This document shows positions 46,827 through 57,500 of a stretch of DNA of 64,000 nt, piece by piece. Position 1 is the first letter of the stretch; each line of letters starts with the position of its first letter. The notes beneath the pieces were generated by a model. The model was not told the origin of the DNA. It saw only the letters and a list, made by a program, of their open reading frames with translations, and did no database searches. Source of the DNA: Powellomyces hirtus (lineage: Eukaryota > Chytridiomycota > Chytridiomycetes > Spizellomycetales > Powellomycetaceae); assembly GCA_025526995.1 (NCBI GenBank), contig JAHLKG010000012.1, forward strand, positions 744,001 to 808,000, in the 5' to 3' direction. Position numbers and translations under genes: made by a program.

Positions 46827-48284
46827 TTAGGAAAGCATGGGAATGGTGTTCGGTTGTTCGTTCACGTTGTCATGCGATCCAGTGTCTTCTTCGTTGCGTA
46901 GCGGAGTTATATCCGTTGTGATTTGTGGGATCGTTGGGGATGGCGCAAGTGTCTTAGTAGTCGATATGGATTTAGCGACTGTTTCCGTTGTGGTGACATT
47001 CAGAGTATCGGGTGTAGCCTCAATCGAGACTACGGTATTGGTTATCTCTTCGAATCTCGCATCTCCGGTAGATTTATCCTGGCCTCCGATGTCGTCCAAT
47101 CCAGTCTCCTTTACGGCGGATTCCGTAGCTTCGGCTTCATTGACATCGGCATCTTCTTCTTCTCCCGTGCGTCTGAATTTGATGTGCGATTCATAAAATC
47201 TGATCATCTGGAAAAGTCAAAAGATGTTAACAACTCCTGCTGTCAGCGAGTCGAAACCAAATAAACACCTACAGCCTGCGGACACTTCTTGTTTGCGATT
47301 GGCGAGGGATGAGCACTCCTGATTCCATTCTTCCATTTGATAAAGACCATCAGTTGACCCTCGACATACTCTTCAACCGTGTCAATTTGCTCAACATGGT
47401 CTTCCCAGGAAGACAATGCGGCGATGTGAGGGCTGATACTGTCCTCGGTGTATAGTTGTCCATCTGCCTCTTCGCCATCCCCATCATCCGCATCATCCAA
47501 CGTCACAACATCGGAATAGTTTACAGAGGCGTCTGATTTCCGCAGGCGGCGGGGCGAGACTGCTCGGTCGGGGCGTCGTGCTTTTTTGACGAATTTGCGG
47601 GAAAGGAATAGCTCTGCTTCGTCCTCGTTGCCTACATCAAACACAGGATCCACTCCACCGCCGTTAGACTGCCGGTTTCGTGCCCCAAGAGCCGTGCGTT
47701 TCCTCTTCGCACCGGACGAAGCAGGGGTGGAAGGGTTATTTTTCCAGTATTCATCAATCAATTCTTTAGATTCAATGTTTTCAGCGGGCTCCCACGTGTT
47801 GTCTGAAGATGGATAGCCTTTCCATTTGATAAAGAACATGAGTTTGCCCTAACGTAAAAAGAAACAAATAAACGCTGTTGTCCACTCGAGGGATACACGC
47901 GGTCAAATATCAAAACAGCTCAGACAGGTGACCGGGACGGCGGAATGCGTCCTTGAGCACCTTCATTCCGCCTCTTCCGCACCAGACATTCTTCGTCCGG
48001 CCCTCCGTCCCAGCAGACAAACTCATTCCAGGAAGCGGACAGGTTGAGACTCGTGCGCTCACCTTCACTTTTTTGTGGGCAACCAGTTCCTCCACATCAT
48101 AAATTTCGTCGTCGGCGCCGTCGTCGTCGTCGCCTTCGCCATCTTCCTGATCTTGGTCTTTCTCGGGCTGGTCGTCTATGACCTCCTCGACACCCTCAGC
48201 GTCGTGTCCGTTGGGACCTGCAACGTTGTCCTCTTCCCCGCTGCTGATCGGATCTTCCACGTTGCGAGCCTTTGTGGCGGACAT
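46827..48284 (-). CDS. HP1/Swi6-type chromodomain protein
   Basis: Three exons, complement(46827..47207, 47273..47848, 48063..48284), give 392 residues. HP1 proteins bind H3K9-methylated nucleosomes through the chromodomain and dimerise through the chromoshadow domain to build heterochromatin. An acidic N-terminus precedes the chromodomain at about 60-106: EIYDVEELVAHKKVK at the end of exon 1 continues as GKLMFFIKWKGYPSSDNTWE, with the aromatic cage residues Tyr62, Trp and Trp visible. A hinge with basic blocks (AKRKRTALGARNRQ, RKFVKKARRP) follows. The chromoshadow domain at about 220-280 (VEEYVEGQLMVFIKWKNG ... MIRFYESHIKFRR) is split by intron 2. The final 110 residues are Thr/Glu-rich and unusually long for HP1. 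The first intron (214 nt) is long for this window. Confidence 0.92.
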
Positions 48285-49103
48285 TTGTTTTAGTCAGAAC
48301 GGGGCAAGTTTTTCCAATCTCTGTTTTGATGCGCGTTGTCGAAAAGTAAGTCTGTCCATGTGGGAGGGAAGGCGACAGGAGAGCTTGCTGCTGTTCGGAC
48401 AAAACCATCCGCGTTCACGTGACTGAGTAGTGTCCCAATCCTAGTATGCCCTAGAACTAGCCCGCTGTTCATTCTGTTGGTCGACGTCGTTCATGGAGAT
48501 GAATTGCTGGATGTGAAGTAAAGTAAAGCAAAGTACGCAAATGGGCGAGATCAGGAAAAAGTTCAAGTTCAGCCCGGCACTAAGTCATCCCTCGTCAATG
48601 CCCTCGGGGCTCGATGGGCCGGCACCCAACACCCAACACCCAACCTCAAAAATGTCATCGATTTCTCGTGCATTCATGATCAGCCAGATCCGCCTCAGAA
48701 ATTAGCTATATGTAAAGCCCCATGGTATGCCAGATCCACATAACGGGCCGATGAAGCACATCACTTGTGGTCTTGTGGTCTTGTTCTCCCCAAGCCGATC
48801 ACATTGGCCTTCCTCCTGCGGCTCGTCCGTGTGAGAAAACCCAGCAGGCTCGCCCTTGCATCCGTGCTCTTCTTACATAGTAGCATTAATCGGATGAGAA
48901 ACTCGACCCCACAGTAATTCGTTAAGGTCTGGAATCCCGCGTTAAGCTTCTGCTGTAAACAAAAGTTAGGATCCTCAATTCGCGGGCGCGTAACTAAGCC
49001 ACTTTTACCTAATTGGAACGTGAAGCGGAATTTACACGGTTTTTGCTGAGTTCAATTCTGGTCAGCATACGCAACTCATCAACACAACAACAACAACACC
49101 GAT
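48285..49103. other. Divergent promoter region
   Basis: Between the HP1-like gene (-) and the Whi5-like gene (+). It contains TTCACGTGAC (48414-48423), a triplet of ACCCAACACCC-type repeats near 48628-48650, and an (ACA)n run just before the Whi5-like ATG. No coding sequence was seen. Confidence 0.6.
48416..48421. promoter_or_regulatory. CACGTG E-box upstream of the HP1-like gene
   Basis: CACGTGAC about 130 bp upstream of the ATG, matching the recurrent motif of this window. Confidence 0.4.
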
Positions 49104-50860
49104 ATGCCATTCGCCACCGATAAATTACTTCACTCATCTCACCTACAACCCGAAAGTGCCATGTTCGTGGTAGGAAATGCTCCTGGCGAAATTGAATCGG
49201 TCTGCCAATACTGGAGCCGTAAATCTTGAGCGTTCGATGTTGTTGTTTACACTAACGCCCTTGCATTGTCAATCACCACATAGAAGCCTGTCGTCGCAAA
49301 CCTGATGGCTGCAGTTCATTCACCAGCCTCAGTGTTACCACTCATGTCTTCCGAAGGAGTAGCGACCACACAATGTTCTTTCGTCCCACGCACCCCGCCA
49401 CGCGCGAATGCATCATTTTTCGGTGAGCAACCTGTGCCCTCGCGCTCCAAAAATATCAACAAAGAGTACACATACGGCTCCTGCGTATTTATTTTGGATG
49501 GACGGGCTACGAACGACTTTCGAACAAGACCTCCAGTCTCATCATCTGCTTTCTTGCACGGGCGCGCATCATCCACATGCGTGCCAAAAGAGCATAAAAC
49601 CATTGACAGCTCCAAAGCAACTCGCGAAGGAAAGCTTTTGAATACCATTAAAACAACAAGCCCTCCAATTCCAAATGACAGGGAGGGGCGCACAACAGAT
49701 GGAGCCGCATCGTTGAGAAGATACCGCGAGCAATTGTCATCACATTTGCTGGCCACAGCCCATCATGCATCTTTCGGGTCGCGAGAGCCGACGCGAGATA
49801 CGTCTAGGGATCCTGTTACGTTGTCCGAATGCGGTTATGCAGGAAAGAGCTCCCGTCCGAGCCCTTTACCGAATCCATCGATGGAGAGAATAGAACCAAC
49901 TTGCGCTGCAATGGACATCACCATCCCGGCGCAAATCCAGAGCACTAAATGCGAACGCGTGAGACAAGTCAAAGCGGAACCCTTACCACACTCACTAAAA
50001 AACGTTGCTAAGACCCGGGACCAAATCGCAGTGGAAAACGTTTTGAGGAAAGCCCCGTATCAAAAGGTAAAGACATGCTCTCAACTATGGATTCTTGGAG
50101 AGAAACTGACGGGTTTTTTCATCCACTTTGTACACCATCAGCATATGCAGGAGCTAAGTGCTCGTCTCCGATACGCTCTATTCAAAGTTCAAAATGGATG
50201 GGAGCGTAAAACCCTACCGGAAGTCCAGAGGGATTTCGTAAAGGAGACTGATTTAGCGACGTCTTTCCAACACCAACAATCTCCAGTGTCGCGGCCGAAA
50301 CGAGGGAGAGATTCCGGTAGGGTGTTTTTCTTGAGCCCCGTAATGGGTAGAAAACAAGTAACTTACTGTGAACGTTCTTAGATGCAATTGATCCGACGCC
50401 TGAAGCAAAAAAGCGACTGGGAACGAGAACGAGAAGTAGAAAGATGAAGGAAGAACAAATGGACGTAGAGGCTCCAACCACACAGGACATGGTCGACTCC
50501 GATATGTACACAGCAGCGATGGTTCTCCAGTCCTTTCGACAACCGAATTGCACAGTCAGTAGCCCACCATCTAAGCGCCAAAAGTCCGCCATTCAACCGC
50601 AAAAGCAACAGAAGCGAGCCACCCCGCGAAAGAAGAGTCATCGTTGGACACCACCCGTAAAGGAAGATGTTGCGGCGCAGCCGAACGGTGGACGTGCTGG
50701 CGTGACATTGCCTTCGCCCCACCCAGCAGAGTTCTGCACTCGCGCAGGAACGAGCGCTCATTGCCCTAGCTCTGGATCTTCCAACACACAAGCAAACTAT
50801 GCGGCACCATGGCCATCGCCATGCTACGAACCAATCCACAATATAAGTAGTACTGTTTAA
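49104..50860 (+). CDS. Whi5/Nrm1-like G1/S transcription repressor
   Basis: Four exons (49104..49169, 49284..50066, 50142..50316, 50382..50860) join in phase to 500 residues. Whi5-family proteins bind SBF/MBF (or E2F-like) factors and hold back G1/S transcription until phosphorylated by CDK. The family mark is a short conserved helix; here it is ELSARLRYALFKVQNGWERK with TLPEV after it, preceded by DQIAVENVLRKAPYQK. The rest is disordered, rich in Ser, Thr and Pro with several SP/TP sites (possible CDK targets), and basic in the C-terminal part (KKRLGTRTRSRKMKEEQ, KSHRWTPP). Intron 50067-50141 is a multiple of three and could be retained. The short first exon is inferred from matching phase; an alternative start is 49305. 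Assignment rests on one motif. Confidence 0.6.
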
Positions 50861-51939
50861 ACTCTTAAAATTTTTCACATATCATAACATATTCATCAAT
50901 TCAACCGTGTATGACATCGTCATCTGATGTTTGGAGATTTTTTGGGATAGCAGGCTTGCACTACCATCTATATGTAAACCTGCGAAGTCTGCAGACCGCC
51001 GCATCTGGAGCGTGTGAATCCGACGCGATGGGAATATCGGAAGTTCGCCATGGCCTATCCCACAAGCCCCCAAACTGCCTAATAATGGTACCTACTCTAA
51101 TTTTGGCTGCTCTTGAAAATGCTCATTTTTGCGCTTTTTTGGTGCTCTTACACAGGTCCATGCTTCGCCATGGCACACGCCATACCTCTTGGATCGAGCT
51201 AAAAGTGGTACATTTCCATCTACTTTCTGCGTTATCTTTGAGCTTGTGCAAGCCATTAAGCAAATGGGTGTTTTTTTCTGGCTCTGCTAGCAACCTGCAA
51301 ACTTCAGTTAGAAAGGGTGTCCGTTTTCCGCTTCGCTTGCCCCCTAAAGGCCTCGCTGCGAAATGCAGGTACTACATCTTCACGAGAATACTCTGGAGAT
51401 TGTTTTGGAACATGGGTTTACGTTGCTTGCTTCTTTTACGAGTGGGCTCTGCCAAATCTCGTGTTTTGCGCTATCTTCCAGAGGAGTGTGACCCTCTCTT
51501 GGTTCCCTAGCCCGTTAGAAGCCGCCGCTGCACATCCACAGCGTACAAATGTTCTGTAGATGGCGTTGGTGCTTGGCTTTGCACTGTTTGGTTTCTTTGC
51601 GGAGCGTTATCTTGGACGACCGATGTCAAATCTTGGATTTTGCGCTGTTTTTCTTACTCTTTTCCCTTGCTAGCCTGTTACGCGCCTTTTAAACAAGAAA
51701 TGAGGCGTATGTTTTCTAGTCAATGCTTGCCCGAACGTTCTGGATTATGTGCTCATCCCGTTAGCGCTGCTTCTGGGTGAGTCATGCCCAGGTCCGTGTT
51801 TTTGCACCCTAACCCTAACCTTAAGGACGAGTTGATCTTCATTACCGGAAACATCGCCGGCGATGCACAATGCCCTTCGAAAGACAACAACGTCGCAATG
51901 GTTGTGCCGGACGCCAACCCTTCGCCTGCCTCGCGATTC
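50861..51939. other. Intergenic region, degenerate repeats
   Basis: About 1.1 kb downstream of both convergent neighbours. T-rich segments recur imperfectly: for example, CAAATCTCGTGTTTTGCGCT near 51452 and CAAATCTTGGATTTTGCGCT near 51628. A telomere-like ACCCTAACCCTAACC lies at 51807-51821. The 199-codon frame at 50911-51510 is probably not a gene. Confidence 0.5.
51806..51822 (-). repeat. Interstitial telomere-like repeat
   Basis: ACCCTAACCCTAACCTT on the plus strand, that is, TTAGGG-type repeats on the minus strand, about 120 bp beyond the 3' end of the carotenoid oxygenase remnant. Confidence 0.85.
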
Positions 51940-53667
51940 TCAACGCCCCAAAAACTTGGTACCCGCCCGCATAACGGCTCGCTTCCACTCGGGCAGCTGA
52001 ATTTCGTCGGTGGCACATTCGCCGGCGGGCAGTTCGATCTGACTTTCTATCTGCTCCTGACCCAACCAGATCCCATGGAACCCGTTGGGTACTCGGTACG
52101 GCATAGTAACTTCAGCCAACTGGGTCATATCCTCCGTCGACACCACGATGAATGCCGACTTGCCGGTGTGCTCGTGATGATTAAAGGTGATGAGGTAACC
52201 GTCGCCCAGCGGAGCATTTGGGGATTTCGGAACGAAGACGGGCTCCCCGCCAGTGATATCCGCGCTGTAGGAGAATTGCTTGACTTGACCGATGGTAACG
52301 TCAAAGCGCAAAAGCCCGTTGGGTCCCTTGCCGGCGAGGGGGTGGGTCGGTGGAATAGCGTGCTGCAAAGACGACCGGAGGCCGTCTGCATGGGCCACGA
52401 GTGTCGACTTGGGGAAACTCGGTTGCGAACTTTGTCTCACTCAATCGACACTTGGTCATTTCTTTTGTGCTTAAGTTGAACGAGAATTCAAACAGCTGCG
52501 GGTGGTCTTGAGTGTAGGTCTCGTCGACCTCTTTTAGGTTTACCCTGGAAGTCCAGCAAGCCAGGAGGTTAGCTTGCCACGGGAATGATGCCGAAGCGTG
52601 AAGGAGTGGAGGGTTCAAAGTCATTCATGGGTTTGCCATGTACGAAAGGCCGTGTGGAATCAGCGAGCAGGGGCAAGTCCATGAAGATGCTTGGGTGTAA
52701 TCGCAAAGTCATGGGCCATGCAGGGTCGAGCTTGGCGGATTGGGAGACCGTTGACTAGCATCTTTCCGTTGGGGGCGACCACAGAATAGTATAGGTGGGG
52801 TGAGCATCCAATTTGTAGCCAAACAGGGTCATTTCGCCCGTTTCCGAGGAGATCTTGGGATGCGCAGTGACCTCCCTTGCTTTGTCACTCAGTTGACCCT
52901 CGAAATGGTAATTTCCCACGGCCTGCAAGGTGGGAGAATGAATGTAGACGGGTGTGCTGCCTTCCATCAAAGACAAGAGCCGGCCATTGAAGAACGTCAG
53001 TGCGGTATTTGCAGTACTGAGAAAGTCGATTCCCGTCAGGTAGCGTAGGAATTTAAGATGCGAAACTGCCTAAGAATGTTCTAGTATCAGGACGATGACC
53101 ATTGTGACCTCGATTCGGGGTGCCAATCCAAGTTACCTTCGTCATATCTAGCCGCCCGCCGCTTCCGAGCGTGGCAAGGGAGACATTGACATTGAAACCA
53201 CTTTCTGATGATTGGTCAAACAGAGCGGACTTGACCCGGTACTTTTTCGACTCTATGTATTTGTTCACGTAATGCGGTGCCCAGGCCTTGAAAAGCAAGG
53301 AATGCACCATGCCATCTCCGTCTATTTTGAAAGGTGGCCTGTCTGTAAATCAACGCGTGCGCACATATTTGCTAAGACTCCTCGCAGCAGCTGTGACCTA
53401 CCGAACCACTACACGTTCCGGCGGGTTGTTAATCTTTAAAATTTGCACACAAGCGCGAGGATATGGCATTCAGCACTTACATGATACGGACGATCGCTAT
53501 CGACGAAGCGAGGATTGGAGCCAACCCTCACAAATTGACCGTTTTGTAAGCAGCGCGGTATCTCGCCTTTCACCGCAGCGGGGGCAATGGCGACCAAGTC
53601 ATGCTCATCCTTGATTGGCGCAAAGCTGCCCGACAGATAAAAGTTGGAAGCTTGATGTTTTGCCATG
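51940..53667 (-). pseudogene. Carotenoid cleavage oxygenase (RPE65 family), broken
   Basis: Intact members are non-haem iron enzymes that cleave carotenoids or related polyenes; iron is held by four His. Recognisable blocks in order: start MAKHQASNFYLSGSFAP at 53667, EIPRCLQNGQFVRVGSNPRF, IDGDGMVHSLLFKAW, AHPKISSETGEMTLFGYKLD (first His), ARPCMAHDFAIT (second His), IFMDLPLLADSTRPF, LFEFSFNLSTKEMTK, and EVTMPYRVPNGFHGIWL (fourth His). The reading frame shifts at least four times (near 52797, 52685, 52560-52590 and 52410) without intron signals, and the first exon junction is out of phase. The stretch that should hold the third His (HxxNAxEE type) is missing after GIIP. I see a decayed gene; clustered assembly errors are the alternative. 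It is divergent from the histidine kinase. Confidence 0.8.
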
Positions 53668-54535
53668 TGTGTTTTCTTTGGCTGATCGTGCGCGGCCGAC
53701 CCCACGCCCCGCCCGTGCACACGAGATTGTCCTAGGAGGAAGGGAGTGACGGGCCTCACTGCAGGGAGCGGCACGCCCCGGTCGGAAGTGTGAGCGAGCA
53801 TTGTCGACGAGGGGTTGGTCCCCGGCACGTGACCTCCTGTGCTGACGTGATCCGTGGCCCCGACGCGTCGACTTTCGGTACGCTCTCCAAGCGGTCGGAA
53901 AAGCCCAATCCCACCTTGCTTCCGAGTGCCGTCCAAATAACATTTCCTGACAATTGATTCTAACATCCTCCATGATTGGGTTTCGGCCAACAATCCAAAT
54001 GGGTAGTTGCGCTGCATTTTGTTGTGCCATGATCAACATCTGCGGGCTTCACCGTGGGGAAATTCGCGGCTCAAGCGAGTTCCTCTCTGCCATTCCAAGG
54101 CTTGACGATTAAGGACGGTCTACGTCAGACTAGATGTATTCTGGTGGGCTCTCATCGATTGCGGTGCCGTTAGACTCGAGAACTGTTGAAATGCCCTGGA
54201 CTGGGTATCTCTCATGTTTCCACCATAACAAAAGTACATTGTATTGATTACATAAAGGCAAGGATACATATGGATGAGCAAAAAAACTATATGATCAGAC
54301 TTCTACCGCTTTGGGAAAACATCTGCTACTTTGGCAGTCTATGGAGATAGGAACTAGGCCTGCCCAGACGTTGATCGTAACCCTGTCCATTCTAGGGGGC
54401 GGCACGTTGTTTTGGATTCATTCGCGTGGCGCAGGCAAAGTGGCGTTATCGGCTACTCATGACTTGAGCAGCAAACGGCCATGACACTCACACTCCATTC
54501 TGTTCCGAGCACCTCCCGTTGAGCATCAGACAGTC
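53668..54535. other. Divergent region between oxygenase remnant and kinase
   Basis: About 870 bp. It includes CACGTGAC (53826-53833), 159 bp upstream of the oxygenase ATG. Nothing coding was seen. Confidence 0.6.
53826..53831. promoter_or_regulatory. CACGTG E-box upstream of the oxygenase remnant
   Basis: GGCACGTGAC, the same motif as at other promoters here. Confidence 0.35.
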
Positions 54536-57500
54536 ATGTCTACCACCTCTTCGACCGTTCCGCTGGACCTCCGTGATGGCGGGGAAATGGGAAGGCGGAC
54601 AAGGGAGTTTGACTGGTCAAAATTGTCCGTCGGTCCCCGGGAGAAGTGGCCTCCGGCCCTGACCGCTGCCGTCAACATGATTCTCACGAGTCGCTTTCCG
54701 TTCCTTATGTGCTGGGGCCCTGAATAGTTGAGTGCCTAATTTTTTCCGGAGTTGCTTATAGAAGAAACACTTATCTTCCTTCTACTTTGGAAAATAGCGT
54801 CGTCTTTTGTAAGTGCACAGGTTGTGCTACTTGTGCATGTGGCTTCGTCTTAAAACCACCTTGCTTCCTTTACAGACAACGATGCATACATCCAAGTAAT
54901 GGGTCCAAAGGTTAGTGCGGAAAGTGCTTACGTCTTGTATTGCTTGACGAAACTGAAAAATGTCTTGGAAGAGTAGCACCCAGCGCTGGGACTTCTTGCC
55001 GTTGAACTGTGGGGAGAAATCTGGCAGGAGGTCGGGCCCGACTTTGCCAGAGCTTTGAATGGCGTTACGACGTACTCTTCTGATATGCATTTGCCAATGT
55101 TTCGCATGGGATACACAGAGGAAACGTAACGTGTTTTTTGCTGATTCTTTGTCATTTGGAAAGTGCAATCTAACCGAACTCACAATTCTTTAGATATTTT
55201 ACCTACTCTATATCTCCGATCCTCAGTGATCATACGACAAAGACAGTCGGCGGGATTTTGGCTCCATCTTTTGGTAAGGGCGGCAGTCTGCGGTCTTCAG
55301 AAACGCGCCTCAATCGTCGTTGATGTTTCTAAATAGAGGTGACTGGGCGGGTTATCCACGAGCGTAGAGAGCATTGCGTCAGGGAGCTGGGCTCGAAAGC
55401 CGGAACCTCCACATCTTTATTGGAGGTAAGCTGAGCACTTAGCCTTGGATCTTCGAGAGATACTACATAGTTGACCATCGTTGTCACCACAGGCTTGTTC
55501 TTTAAGCGCTGAATGTCTCGCTCTAGTTCCTTTCGATATTTCATTTTCAATGATATATTTCTTGGAAGCAGATCAGATGACATTGTCTTTGAAGGCGACA
55601 TCGGTACGTAATTGTCCACGAAGTGTCGCGCATTCCCGGCGAATAACCATATCCATCGACAATTATTCAGGGGATTGATGCGAATCACGCACTAGCCGTT
55701 CCTACTATATTCATTGGGGGACCTATGCCTGGCTCCCTTGAGCGCATTACCGATGTGCTGCGGACGAAAGAAGCAATTGACATCCCACTATCTGTTGATT
55801 TGGGCCTTCCCGGCGGCGCTTGGCCCGAAAAGCCCGTAGAAGCCATGATCCTACCGATCTTGAAAAATAACTTGGATCTGCTGGGGATCGCAGTGCTTGG
55901 AGCGAGTCCCAGGCGAAGACTGGATGCTCTTTATCGCAATTTTTTTACTCTGATTGTGCGGCAACTGTCGCATAATCTGTGCGCCGCGCAAAGTTACGAG
56001 GAAGAGCGACAGAAGCGAGAGACTCTCGCTGAACTGGATCGCGCAAAGACTACTTTTTTCAGGTGAGCGAAAAACCTGGTAAAGTATGGGTCGACGAGTG
56101 TTGAACGGCTTTGTTTCTCCTTTCAGCAACATCTCGCACGAATTAAGAACGCCGCTGACCCTAATACTTGGGCCTGTGGAGGAAATGTTGCGAGGGAACA
56201 GCGTTTCTGCTACCATTCGTAAAGAACTGGAAATAGTCCAGCGAAATGCACTTCGCCTGTTAAAACTGGTTACGAGCTTGTTGGATTTTTCCAGAATCGA
56301 GGCCGGGAGAATGCAGGTGTCCTACCGGCCGACAATCCTTGGCCACCTTGTTGTTGATGTTTGTGGGGTATTTCGATCCGCTATAGAACGAGCAGGACTC
56401 GAATTTGTGGTTGACGTTGTCCCATGTGACCAGCCTGTTTATGTGCACAAGGACTTTATAGAGAAGATGATGTACAACCTTCTAAGCAATGCGCTCAAGT
56501 GCACATTTACGGGCCGGATAACCGTGCTTTCTCGGCAGGTGGACCAGCAGGTAGAAGTTTCTGTTTCCGATACAGGCGTTGGGTGCGTATGGTGCTTGCA
56601 TTTATATGCTCTTACCACTCTGATCTCAAATTCCTCTCTTGTTTATTTGATTTTCTTAGTATATTAGACAAAGACCTACCCGAGATATTCAAGAGATTCT
56701 ACAGAGTGGAAGGTGGCAACCGAAGAAGCAACGAAGGAACTGGGATTGGGTTGGCACTAAGTCAAGAACTTGCGAAGCTCCACGGCGGAACTATCACCGC
56801 GAAGTCCAAATTCGGCGAAGGGTCCACCTTTACGCTGACGATACCGCTGGGACGCTCCCATTTGCCATCAGATCGCGTCATCGAGTTGCCTGACGATACG
56901 TTGTCCTTGGGTGACATGGACTCGCAATTCTTGGAGGAGGCAATGGGATGGTTGTCAGAAAACGATGATGCGTTAAACTCCGGCCCTTTTGTTTCCACCA
57001 AAGAAAATCCGTCCGGGTGGAGCCCTACCTGCTCTTCCACCACCGGCGCCGCCGCCCCGGAACCCTATGTCCTGGTGGCGGACGACAATAATGACATGAG
57101 TGCGTACGTGAAGTCACTTCTTAGCAAGTCCTGGCGCGTTCGGGTCGTCCGAGACGGACAGGAAGCTCTGGATATGTGCAAGCGACATCCCCCAGGCTTT
57201 CTGGTATCGGATATCATGATGCCGCGCTTGTCGGGATTGGAACTTGTGAAACATATTCGGGCTGATCCGGTTCTAAGACTAATTCCTATCATTTTATTGT
57301 CGGCTCGTGCGGGGGAGGAGGCTCGAGTGGAAGGTTTGGAAAGTGGGGCGGACGATTACATGTGCAAGCCCTTCAGTGGCAAGGAACTGATTGCCCGAGT
57401 TAGGACCCATCTGGAATTGGGGAGATTGCGTTCTGAATTGATGCATCTTGCCAGGGTCAGTCCGGTAGGCATTTTCCGCGCGGACGCTTCCGGGAACGTC

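Noticed and set aside
50911..51510. 199-codon frame downstream of the Whi5-like gene
   Set aside because: T-rich degenerate repeat sequence with odd composition, no promoter and no family; probably noncoding.
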